Under the pieces are notes generated by a model. It was not told the origin of the DNA and made no database searches. It saw nothing but the letters and a program-made list of their open reading frames with translations. A program made the translations under genes and the position numbers. 64,000 nt of DNA, from the NCBI GenBank assembly GCA_001600635.1, contig BCKL01000020.1:248001-312000 (forward strand). Direction: 5' to 3'. Of the stretch, positions 52,455 to 64,000 are shown one piece after another. The stretch comes from Leucosporidium creatinivorum (lineage: Eukaryota > Basidiomycota > Microbotryomycetes > Leucosporidiales > Leucosporidiaceae). Numbering within the stretch: the first letter of the stretch is position 1; each line of letters opens with the position of its first letter.

Positions 52455-53672
52455 GGAGCGGCGCCGAGGATCAGCCTTCGCCGAGCTCTTCTCGTCCTGC
52501 AACTCGTCAAGGGCGAGCACGCTCGGTGGTGTGATGCTGTAGCAAGGATAGCTCGGAGACACTTGATACCAACACTCAGGCGCCATCAGCCATTCAGCCC
52601 CATTCCGGAGCTCTCTCGGCGCTGGCCTTTCCCTCTCCCTCGCCTTCGGCCGTCTCTCGTCCGCGCGGTCGCATGGAACAGCACGATTTGATGTTACAAT
52701 CTAGTAGAGGTATGAAGCAAAAAACGAGGAAGAGAACAAGCGCAAGCAAAGGGCTACAACTTCCCCAAAATCGGTCGGAACGCTCAGAACACGTCCGCCG
52801 AGCAGCTGGGACGGTATCTGCCGTAGCTTCAGTATCTCCCCCCGCCCCTAGAATATTCGCCCCTACCCCCACGTCCTCCTCCGTATCCCCTTCCTCCTCC
52901 CCCGCCTCGACCGCCGAAAGCAGTGAGCTCTTGCAGTTGAGGAGGGACGACCTGCTTGGCGTCCGAGAGGATCTTGACGAGGTCACGGGCGAGCTCTGTT
53001 GGTTGTGAGTTGGTGGAGAGGTAGGAGAGTAGGAGAGGAAGAGGTCAGCGACAAAGCCGAGATCTAGGGGAGTAGTAGGAAGACTCACTCGACTGGTCGG
53101 GAGAGAAGTACGAGTAGGCGGTTCCCTTGGCGCCGGCGCGGCCCGTGCGGCCGATGCGATGAATGTAGTCTTTGGGAGAAATTTGTGGATTGTGTGGTCG
53201 AGGAGTGGTAGGCGAGGTGGAGGGAGGAAGGGAAGGGAAGGGAGAGCGGATGGGGAAAGGTCAGCTCCAGCTCGAGTGGGGTCAAGATGATGTAGAATAG
53301 ACTCACCCTCGATTCCGTTAGGCTAAAGATGCGAGAGAAGGCGGGGTAGAGGAGATGAGGTGGTAGGAGGAGGGAGAACGAGACAAGTCAGCTCGACTGC
53401 TCGGCGAAGGGCAGCGACGCGCCGCTCGAAGAAGAGGAAGGCTCGGGCGAGACCAAGAACTCACCATATCGTAGTTGATGACGTATCCGATATCCTTGAC
53501 ATCTGAGTACGCGGGAAAAAGCGAACGAGAAGGAGAGAGGGTCAGTCAAGCCGAAGGCAAGCTATCTCGGATGCGGTGGGTCGAGTCGTCCAATGGGTAG
53601 TCGAGGGAGTCGGTAGACGATGGTCGAAGAGGGCGGAGCTCTGTCTGACTTGCGAATCGAGACAGTGCCGTG
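52455..53672 (-). repeat. DBP2 3'-end inverted duplication, copied arm
   Basis: Reverse complement of 43795-44985. It includes the last ~160 nt of the DBP2 long intron, the final exons with their introns and the 3' flank. The left end lies next to the 5' flank of the 50204-52201 gene, the right end close to the 3' end of U2AF. Divergence is concentrated at the Gly-rich C-terminal codons and towards the two ends. Confidence 0.88.
52829..53502 (-). pseudogene. Partial DBP2 copy (C-terminal exons only)
   Basis: Minus-strand exons encode [38 protein letters not shown] and YFSPDQS as in DBP2, then [20 protein letters not shown] and an RGG tail ending GGGRY with a TGA at 52829-52831. There is no upstream helicase core, start codon or promoter of DBP2 type, so it cannot make the enzyme. 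Yet splice sites and frame are intact, and the RGG tail differs from the parent ([12 protein letters not shown] versus GSRGGYGRY). This suggests a recent copy or repeated gene conversion with the parent. It could act as an antisense or recombination partner, but nothing here shows that. Confidence 0.8.
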
Positions 53673-53880
53673 CGTGGAAGCTGAACACGGGAGTGGAGTG
53701 AGGCGGGAGCAAGGCGAATGGGGCTGAGTTTCGTGATGCTCGCTTAGCTCTCAGCGCCGGTCAGAGAGAAACAGAATAAACGTATCGTTGATTTCCTTTT
53801 GGATTTGGGGAGACTAAACAATCGGTCCTCCCGCTTCTCGGCGCACTGCTGGCCGATCCTCCCATCGTCGGCGATGTCGA

Positions 53881-56391
<2,511 letters not shown>

Positions 56392-56561
56392 TTTAGTAGG
56401 AGCTCTGTAGCCTGGTAGGTCGACCGAGAGATGAGCGTAAGAGGGAGACCTTCCACTTGGCCGTCAAGTCGTTTTCCGCCGCTAAGCTTGGTTGAGCTTG
56501 AACTTGAACCAACAACTCGCTCGGCTCTACTTGGCTTCAGCTTCCGACTGACAGAGGCACG

Positions 56562-59500
56562 ATGGCACGCTTTGGTTTAAGCGATACAGAATCAGATTCA
56601 GAGCACTCGCAGGCGTCAGAATCAGCTACAACTTCCCCTCCTCCTCCTCCTCCCTCTCGTCGAACCAACAAACGCTCGTCGCGCTCAGCCTCGTACGCTT
56701 CAACAGCTGCACAGTCGGGCTCAGAAGATGATGAACAGGGTACAGAAGATGGTACACAAGAAGACGACGAGGACGCTCCTCCTCGCGCTTCCTTGGCCTA
56801 CTCGGATGGCTCCCACCATTCAGACGACGACGACGAGCAAGACGACTTCATCGACAACTCGCTCTCACCGCCTCCTCGCCAACGAAGGAGATCTACCAGG
56901 GATCCCTCGCAGTCCTACTCGCTTTCTGTAGTCGACCGCTCCTCCTCGCCCGAGCTCCAACAGCAACGACCAACGCGTCAACAGCCTCAACCCTGGGCTT
57001 CAAAGCTCAAGTTGGAGCCCAAGAGGGTCGCAGTCATGCAGGCTTCATTCTTTCAACAATCCGACTCGGCGCCGGTAGATCTGCAGCAGCAGCGCAAGGA
57101 GCCGAGCAGGAGCGTTGGAGCTGCTCTCCCTGCCGTCGCTTCTCCCTTCGTCGTGAGTTGCGATTCCTCGGGACTTCGCTCTTGCATCGCATCAGCTAAC
57201 CGATCTTCCATCCGGTACAGACCCGCGCCCCTGCTCCCGCCCCAGCGCCCTCCCTCCCCGCCCCTCCCATCGACCCGACCCCCTTCCGCCCCTACCGCAC
57301 CTACTCTCGCGTCCCTCTGACCGAATCCATCACCAACAACAAGGAAGGGAACCTCGTCGATCTGGGATTGGCGCTCGGCCGGAGCTTCCGAGTGGGATGG
57401 GGACCAAAGGGCGAGATGGTCATGCTCAAACAGGGGGGCGCGGGAGGGCTGTATGGAGCGGATGGCAAGGGTGGGAGCGCAGAGTTGAGTGTGAAGAAGT
57501 TTAAGATGCTTTCCGTGCGTTGCCTCTTCTTCTTCTCTTCTCTTCTCCTACCTCATCCTCTTCGGCTCGCTGACCTGTCGACTCGGCCCGGCCCTCACAG
57601 GACCCGCAAACCCCTCCTCACCTGCGCCTCCTAACCCTCCAACTCTCCCACACACTAATCACTCCCGGCTCCACCTCCACCTCAATCCCCAGTGCCCTTC
57701 CCTCCCCTCACCTCCGATTCCACCATCTCTCCTCCACGCTCCCCTCGACCCTCCGCTCCCCCGAAGCCGACCTCTGGCGCCTCGGTCAAGCCCTCTTTGA
57801 CGAGATTCCCGATCTCGAGATCCCACCCACTTTGACCGCGGATGAGGCAAAGTATGTCGAGATGATGAGAAGGAGGGGCAAGTTGGAGGGGTGGTTGGAG
57901 GATGTCGTGCGGGGGGAGGTGGAGGAGGAGTTGAGGAATTTGGGCTCGGCGAGTTCGGCGGCGAGGAGGGTGTTTACCCTTCTTTCGGGGCATCAGATTG
58001 AACGCGCGTGCGAGGCGGCGGTGGAGGCGGGGGATTTGAGGCTCGCTACTCTGGTCGCGCAGGCAGGAGGCGACGACGAGTTCCGCGAGGACTTGTATCT
58101 CCAACTCGCCAAGTGGAGGGAGTATAAAGTCGACAGTCATATCGAGCCGGCGTACAGGAGGGTGTACGAGCTTTTGTGCGGGAATGTTGGAGTGAGCGAG
58201 GGCAGAGGGAAGGGGGATAAGGTCGATGGATGCGAGGAGATAAATGTTGCTGAGGGGTTGGGGTGGAAGAGGGCATTGGGATTGCACCTCTGGTACGGCA
58301 CCTTCCAATCACCAGTAGCTACCGCCGTAGAGCGCTACGACGCCGCCCCGACCGTCGCTCCTCCTACGCCTTCCTACCTTCTCTCCCCTCCTCCCTCCTC
58401 CTCCTCCTCAAGCACCACCACCTGGGCTCCCTCCTCAACCGACGCCCCTCTGGACCCATTGTACCACCTCCTCAAACTCTCCGTCTCCCCCACTCACTCG
58501 CTCGAAGCAGCCCTCCTCCCCCGCAACTTTGGCTCCTCACCACTCGACACTCGCCTCCCTTGGCACCTCTACATCATCCTCTCCCGCGTCCTTCGGAGGA
58601 GGGATTTCGAGGATCGGGTGGAGATTGATCAGGAGGAGATGCGGGAGGAGGAGGAGGAGGAGGCCGAGGGGAATAGTGTTAGAGCGGATTTGTTGACGGT
58701 GGGGTATGCGGATCAGTTGGAGAGACTGGGGATGTGGGAGTGGAGCGCTTTTGTGCTGTTGCATTTGGAAATGGTGGAAGGGTGCGTTTTGATCTCCCTC
58801 GCGCTTCGTTCTCGGCGCCGAGCTGATGTTCTCCCTCCCTTCTTCGCCCTGTTCCCTCACTCGCCCATCTCCCCGTCGCATTTACTCCTTAAACACAAAT
58901 TCGCCGCCCTCGCGTTTTCAAACCGTCACAGCCGCGCCGCTGCCATCCGCGCGCTCCTCACTCGCAACGCCACGGGCATCAACGACGAGACGTTCGCTTT
59001 CCTCACCGAGACGCTCAAGATTCCTCAGACATGGCTGTATGCCGCTCAGGTGCGTTTTCCGTCTTGCCTCTCTCCCTTGTCGAGCTCGGTCGCGTACTTA
59101 CATTTCTCCCTTCCGCCTCTCTCTCCTTGTCTTCCCTCCTCTTCAATCGCTAACCTCGACAATCGACCTCATATCGCCTCACTCATCGCTCACATACACC
59201 CCATCGAACAGGCCACCGCCGAGCGCTACAACCTCGACCTCTTCTCCGAGTACCGCCTCTGCCTCGCCGCCGAGCAGTGGAGCCGAGCGCACGAGATCGT
59301 AGTCATCCACCTCGCGCCTGAGGCTGTCATTCGTGGAGATCTGGGGCTGGTGAGGAGGTTGTTGGAGTGTATCGATGAGCGGGCTGTTGAGGGATGGGGT
59401 GAAGGGGGACAGGTGAGTTGGCCTCTCTTTTGGGCGCCGCGCCGAGCAGGCGGGACGAATGCTGATAAGGGGATGGGTGGACGAACAGGTCTTCCTCGAC

Positions 59501-59929
59501 TACATCACCTGCCTCGACTCGCAACTCTCTCGCCAACGTTCTCTCGCCACCAATGGCGGCTCGAACCCCACTCCTGCCGACCGAGGTCAACTCCTCGCTG
59601 TCATCGAAGCGGTGCAGCATTTCGCCTCTCGTCACGATCTCAAGACCAACGCTGAGAGGAAAAAGCTCAAGGTCGCGGTGGCGGAGATGCAGAGTCGGTT
59701 GATGGTTGTTAGCAGGGGGGTGGAGGAGGTACGTTGCTCGCTTTCCTCTCCTGCTTTCGCCGTCGCCCTCCATCTCGAGGTTCATGCTGACCTCGACTCT
59801 CCGTCACAATTACAGTACCTCGCTCGCATCCAGCCCTCCACCCTTCAAGAAGCAGATCGACTCGTTTGGGTCCAGGGAGCCAACTCGAACTTCTTGGCTA
59901 ACTCGCTCAAGGCGGCTTGTGCGGCGTAG
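56562..59929 (+). CDS. Nup96-type nucleoporin (Nup145C homologue) as a separate gene
   Basis: The protein starts MARFGLSDTESDSEHSQASE, which resembles the N-terminus that Nup96 normally acquires after autocleavage of a Nup98-Nup96 precursor (mammalian SKYGLQDSDEEE). An acidic/Ser-rich region follows, then LTESITNNKEGNLVDLGLAL and GRSFRVGWGPKGEM, the conserved start of the Nup96 fold, then a long alpha-helical part (HQIERACEAAVEAGDLRLAT, LATLVAQAGGDDEFREDLYL, AERYNLDLFSEYRLCLAAEQ). It ends ...NSLKAACAA with TAG at 59927-59929. About seven introns. It is a Y-complex subunit (with Sec13). Upstream lies U2AF, only 170 bp away and divergent, so no Nup98 part can be attached here. Confidence 0.85.
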
Positions 59930-60212
59930 AGGTAAGGATCGGGGTGCACGTAATAGAAGGAGGGGTTTGTGATTGACTCAGCAGAGCAGACTGATCGTGA
60001 GACCGAGCGAAGATCGAGTGAGCAAATGGGCGCCGACCTTCGCATCAAATCGCCCATTTCGAGCCCGACTAAGCTGAGTCCCAGTATCTAGAGCTCTACA
60101 GCACCTCGCTTCCTCGCCCGCTATTTGCCTCCGTTCTGCGAGGGGAAGAAGACGTCAGCTCCAGCGCACGCTCGGCGATCGCTCACTTCCTCGCGCTGGT
60201 CAAACTCACCTC

Positions 60213-61748
60213 TCATTCCCACCCGAAGAACAGCGCGTCAACTCCCCAGGAGTAGTCGTCTGTTTCCACTCGAAGACCTCTGGCCTCGAGCTCTGCCATC
60301 ACCTCATAGCTGTCCTCCACCTCCGAGTCCTTGTCGCTGATTCCAACGAGATTGATGTCGAGGTTGACATCTGGCGACCAGGAGGGACAGTCCTCCAGCC
60401 ACTCTTCCAGAAGCTCTGACAGCGATAACTCGCACAGGTCGAGCTGTATGGCGCAGAGCGAAGGCGGAGCGAGGCTGACGATTTCGGAACCGACGTCGCG
60501 GAGCGTAACCGACAGACGTTCGAGCTTCTTAAAGCGAGGTAGAAGGCGATGAATCCAGGGCGTCTCCCCGGGCCCCACTAGCTCCGTAATGCTGTTGTGC
60601 TCCCACGCTACGAGAGTGTCGGTCGTCGTGCTCCAGGCGGCGATGGCTTCCTCGGGCGGGATGTCGCGCTCCACGTAGATTTGGGCGCGGATGAGAGATG
60701 GGCCACAGGCGGTGACGATTGCTAGGAGGACAGGAAAGTTGTTGCAACTGAGGATGAGGGTCGTAACATGGCTCGGCGTTGAGGCCAGCACAGCTGGCGC
60801 AGGAGGAAAGGGCAGGTTCCAGTCCTTCTGCTCGTCCCAGGTGTTGCGCAGCGCGAGGGAGCGCAGAGAGGATGATGGAAGGAAGAAGGGCAAGTCGTCC
60901 ACCTTGATCACCGCGTGTTCCAGCGAGCGTTGATTGCGACTCCGAGTTCGAGAGTTGGGCGGGCCATAGGCGAGAGCTCGGAGGGGACGACCTCCAATCA
61001 GCTCCACTAGATCACCATGCGCCGATTCATCCAGCGACCCGACGCCGAGCTTTTGTAGATTGGGTGCTGCAGCGAGAGCTTCCATGAGCGCCCTTGCGAT
61101 CTCCTTCTCCCTCTCGTGCGCCGAATGATCCGGATTGCGTGGAATGGGCAGGTTGGAGGCGAGAATCATGGCGATGGTGCGAGAAGTGAGGGAAGGAGAG
61201 ATCCGGGAGGTGTGAAGGTAGGCACGAGCTTGTTTGAGAGAGGTGAGGAGGATGGACGAGTGAAGGACTCGCTGGCCGGCGAAGGTCCATGACTGGCAGA
61301 CGAGGCAGGCCGACCTGACGGTGAAGGTGTCGGTGCGATCCCAGTCGTAGTTGAAGTGAGTACGCTTCATGTCGAGGAGGGCTGACCATTCGAAGATAAG
61401 GAGGAGCACGTCGGCGGGGAGGTTGGCGGCTGAAGGAGATGGGCTCAAGTCAGCTTTGGAGTCTTTCAGAGCCTCTCAATCATACAGCTCTGCTCCCATA
61501 TAGCTGTACTAAATCTGGAGAGCAAGAACAAGACCTCNCCCTGCAGCAAAACAGACGCACGAGCCGCTCGGACGCTGGTCAGCGCTTGCTCCTTCTGCGG
61601 CTGAGTAAAGAGGCAGAGAGCTCACCTTGCAGTTGTCGTTCGCGTTGCGCAGTGCAGTAGCAACAGCTTCCTCTCCTTCAGCAGTACCAGCAGCGACGAG
61701 CGATCCTTCCTCCTCCGAGTCCTCGAGGCGAGAAGAGCTGAGTGACAT
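60213..61748 (-). CDS. F-box-like protein, family B, copy B2
   Basis: Exons 61748-61626, 61540-61510 and 61429-60213 (1,371 nt, 456 residues) match B1 exon for exon, including the 31-nt middle exon. An ambiguous base N at 61538 falls in the third position of a GGN codon, so the residue is Gly whatever the base. The F-box-like part LPADVLLLIFEWSALLDMKR ... ACLVCQSWTFAGQRVLHSSI is clearly diverged from B1. From about residue 95 to 290 (for example SSLRSLALRNTWDE, PNLQKLGVGSLDESAH) the two are almost identical, and they diverge again towards the C-terminus. It ends DDYSWGVDALFFGWE. A one-codon length difference (KDSEVEDSYEV versus KDLEQLGDSYEV) accounts for the size difference. It is head-to-head with A4. 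Confidence 0.8.
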
Positions 61749-61749
61749 G

Positions 61750-62564
61750 TCGAAAGCGAGACGAGGGAGCTGTAGGGGAGCAGCAGGTATGTCAGCCATG
61801 TGCTTCAGCTGTAGCCTGTTTAAATGCTCACCTGGAGCGACGAGTCGAGACACGAAGCAGCGAAGCGAGTGAGAAGTGGGAGGGAAAGGGAGGGAGAGCG
61901 GCGAATCGGCGAAGAGCAAGCTCGGTCGAGGGGGGCTTCGGCGTAGGGCTACCCAGGTGCAGAAGCGAAGACTGGTGCTCAATCGACTCTACTACATTCC
62001 TAAAGCGCCCACAGCCTCGAATTCCTCCCGACACCCCTCTGCCCTCTCGAACCCCGAGCTGCTCAAACGTCCGTCTCCTCCTTGCTCTCCCGCCATCACT
62101 CACGTCGTCGGGGCCGACTCGCCCTCTTCGACAGCTCACTCAGCTAGCATAGGACTACAGCTCACTCGTACACCTCCATCACCTTCGCCCTCTCGCTCGC
62201 CGCTGCTGGATCGCCTGTCGGTCGAAGCTCGAGGACAAGAGCGACGCTTGCTGTGCTCGGAAAAGACGCTCGAAAGCTGTTGCTCGGAGTCGTTGATTGC
62301 TGCTGAAGGTGGGTCTCTCGTGCTCTTTGATGGTGAAGAGGAGTTTCGGTTTGCTCGCAGGTGGCAGGACAAGAGCGCAAGCGGAGGGCGAGAGAGTGAG
62401 GCTCGAGGGTGCTGTTGGCAAGAATCTCAAGGTCGGAGGACCCCGTATAGCTACATAAATCGAGAGGAAGATCTGAGAGCTGATTTCCGCCCACCCTCAC
62501 AGCTACATCTCATCCCTCCCCTGCCCTTCGACCGAACGCCGAGCTCAGCCCCTTCGCCGCCGAG
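61750..62564 (+). promoter_or_regulatory. Divergent promoter and A4 leader with a 194-nt 5'-UTR intron
   Basis: The leader intron 62309-62502 (GTGGGT ... AGCTGATTTCC ... CCTCACAG) is the same length as in A1. The reading frame upstream of the A4 ATG stays open through the spliced leader (…ESLIAAEATSHPSPALRPNA) but has no ATG, so I treat it as untranslated. The stretch near 61990-62100 is shared with the other three leaders. Confidence 0.65.
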
Positions 62565-63725
62565 ATGGCCATCATCCAGGACCTCCCGCCCGAGCTTCTG
62601 ATCCGCATCCTCGAAATGGTTGCAGACGACGATCACTGGCCTGATCAGCAGGCCAAAACCAGACGCACGCTTGCGGGAGCGGCGCTCGTCGCCCGAGACT
62701 GGCGCGCCCCAGCTCAGCACGCTCTCGAGTGTACATACCAGGCCATTACTGGCGGGAGACGATGGGAGGAATACCTTAAAGCGCTCTCCGAACCTCGGGG
62801 GGCTCCTCTGGCAGCACCGGCTCGCTTGCTCGTCGTCGGCTGTCACGAATCAGATGTGGGCGCCGAGCTCGCCCTCCTCCAACGCCGCCATGTTCGCCTG
62901 CAGTGGCTCAAAGTGTTCGACTGGGGACTACACCTCACATCTGAGCATTATCCGCTCCTTCGAGGTGCGTGCCAGCTCCGTTCGGGCTCTCAGAGAGATC
63001 TCCTAATCTTTACTGCCATCCACCGCCCAGAACTCCGACGATTGGACCTCTCCAGGCCGATCAATGTATACCACGACTTTCAGCCGTCGGCACCAATGAT
63101 GCTGGAAGCCCTGTACATCCACTCTTGCCTGGAAGCACTCCCTCCTTTCCTCCTCCCCTTTCCCGCTGTCGTCCCTCGCCTCACCCGCCTCGAGCTGGAT
63201 TGCTCGGAGGACTGCTTCGGCCGCGAGATGATAACCACCCTCCGGCCGGTAGCGCCGCAGCTCACGCACCTCGAGATCGCGCTCCCCGCGCTGGACGACC
63301 CCAACTTTCGGCGCGAGTGCCGTGCTCCTCTCGACTCCTTTATCCGCGCCTGCACTTCGGTCACCTCCCTCTACCTCCTACGCCTAACCCCACTCGAAAT
63401 CCAACAAGTCGTGTCGCTCCTCCCACAGCCTCTCATCCTCCTCCACATCTACCTCCTGCTCGGGCACGACGGAGCCCCTCGCATGCCCGCCGAGCTGGTA
63501 CGCCTCTTCGCCGAGCCCAAGCTGGCGAAGCTGAAGCGATGGAGAATGGTCATGTGGGTGTACGGACGCGGCAATGTTAAGTGCCCGTGGAAGGACTGGG
63601 AGGCGGCGTGTCGAGCCCGAGGCATCGATCCTCGCGGCGAGGAGCATTATGCCACCGGTGAGTGCTCTCCTTCCCCTATCTGGCAGTCAGAGATCGTTGA
63701 CACGCATTGTTGTTCCGCAGACTAA
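62565..63725 (+). CDS. F-box/LRR-like protein, family A, copy A4 (intact)
   Basis: Exons 62565-62964, 63031-63657 and 63721-63725 give 1,032 nt and 343 residues. The last exon is five bases (AC plus TAA), so the protein ends HYATD. Both introns (66 and 63 nt) are multiples of three without stops, so unspliced RNA would also be open. The N-terminal F-box-like MAIIQDLPPELLIRILEMVA ... ALVARDWRAPAQ is followed by leucine-periodic segments (RHVRLQWLKVFDWGLHL, LRRLDLSRPI, PRLTRLELDCSED, APQLTHLEIALPALDDPNF, SVTSLYLLRLTPLEIQQVV). The C-terminal block KLKRWRMVMWVYGRGNVKCP, WEAACRARGIDPRGEEHYAT is shared by all copies and is a useful family signature. The substrate is unknown. It is the only member without a disabling change. 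Confidence 0.8.
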   Translation: MAIIQDLPPELLIRILEMVADDDHWPDQQAKTRRTLAGAALVARDWRAPAQHALECTYQAITGGRRWEEYLKALSEPRGAPLAAPARLLVVGCHESDVGAELALLQRRHVRLQWLKVFDWGLHLTSEHYPLLRGACQLRSGSQRDLLIFTAIHRPELRRLDLSRPINVYHDFQPSAPMMLEALYIHSCLEALPPFLLPFPAVVPRLTRLELDCSEDCFGREMITTLRPVAPQLTHLEIALPALDDPNFRRECRAPLDSFIRACTSVTSLYLLRLTPLEIQQVVSLLPQPLILLHIYLLLGHDGAPRMPAELVRLFAEPKLAKLKRWRMVMWVYGRGNVKCPWKDWEAACRARGIDPRGEEHYATGECSPSPIWQSEIVDTHCCSAD

Positions 63726-64000
63726 GCTTGGAGCTGCTCAAGGCGGACACCGGTGAGGTTTCAACGAACGAGAGGGAGCTCGGCAATTCGGCGCTGACCT
63801 CTCTTCGCTTTTGGGGGCCGGAAAGAGGACGGAGTGCTGTGCGGTAGCGGCGCTAGCTTTGAAGACAACTCGAGATGACACTGCTGTGCGATGGAGCTTG
63901 CTGTTGTACCCTATCTCTTCTGCGAGTGGCGAAAAGCCAAAGGAAAGCAGGGAGCCAAGCACCCGTGAGATTCGACTCGCTGCTTCTTCGGCCCACAGGA
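63726..64000. other. 3' flank of A4
   Basis: Contains the family tail motif (TTCGGCGCTGACCTC, about 63788) and sequence similar to the tails after A2 and A3 (GGAAAGAGGACGGAGTGCTG). No gene is supported to the window end. Confidence 0.5.

Larger units (their letters stand above)
60070..63860 (-). repeat. Inverted segmental duplication, right arm (B2+A4)
   Basis: Reverse-complement counterpart of 19860-23650. It holds the B2 3'-UTR intron (about 60140-60210), B2, the shared divergent promoter, the A4 leader and A4. In this arm both genes are intact. Confidence 0.85.

Noticed and set aside
61876-62601. Open frame running into A4, suggesting an N-terminal extension of the protein
   Set aside because: No ATG in that frame, the stretch contains a well-formed conserved intron, and in A2 the spliced leader is out of frame with the ATG.

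Overview
This is nuclear DNA of a basidiomycete fungus, most likely a Pucciniomycotina (red-yeast-type, Microbotryomycetes-like) species. The evidence is GC-rich sequence, genes packed on both strands, about ten introns per gene of mostly 55-75 nt with GTGAGT/GTACGT donors and a CTGAC/CTAAC branch site close to the acceptor, a CBM1 cell-wall-type secreted protein, and core nuclear genes of fungal architecture. The class-level assignment is inference. No rRNA, tRNA, CRISPR array or recognisable transposon was seen.

Layout. 1-6122 (+) is the 3' part of a TPR/Mlp1 nuclear-basket protein. 6405-10806 (-) is a Ser/Thr kinase with a long disordered tail. 11508-12912 (-) is an F-box protein. 13581-15068 (+) is an unrecognised gene built from an internal tandem duplication with one in-frame TGA. 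15346-16096 (-) is a small membrane protein and 16375-19446 (-) is VPS45. 23916-24986 (-) is thymidylate synthase and 25138-27913 (+) is COG6. 28425-29536 (+) is ribosomal protein uS11 (RPS14). 32035-33404 (-) is a Rap/RSR1 GTPase and 33605-34490 (+) a ZNF830-like protein. 34729-37072 (-) is a secreted protein with four CBM1 modules. 38143-39028 (+) is MED19 and 39062-40924 (-) is LAS1. 41232-44631 (+) is the DEAD-box helicase DBP2. 45308-47784 (+) is a BAR/IMD-like protein. 50204-52201 (-) is an LRR-like F-box-type protein. 53881-56391 (-) is U2AF large subunit. 56562-59929 (+) is a free-standing NUP96.

Among these conserved genes lies a dispersed, expanding family. Family A (F-box/LRR-like) has four copies: A1 20046-21155 (-), A2 30519-31692 (+), A3 48324-49454 (-) and A4 62565-63725 (+). 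All carry the same leader with a roughly 190-nt 5'-UTR intron and the same tiny last exon. Only A4 reads through. A1 and A3 are frameshifted and A2 has a Trp-to-stop change. Family B (F-box-like) has two intact copies: B1 21971-23509 (+) and B2 60213-61748 (-). A1+B1 and B2+A4 form an inverted segmental duplication of about 3.8 kb whose arms lie about 36 kb apart. A second inverted duplication of about 1.2 kb copies the end of DBP2 (last part of its long intron, final exons, 3' flank) to 52455-53672. The window therefore combines stable housekeeping genes with recent inverted duplications of F-box genes.

Several gene pairs share short divergent promoters: thymidylate synthase/COG6 (151 bp), RSR1/ZNF830 (200 bp), U2AF/NUP96 (170 bp), LAS1/DBP2 (307 bp) and A/B (about 0.8 kb).
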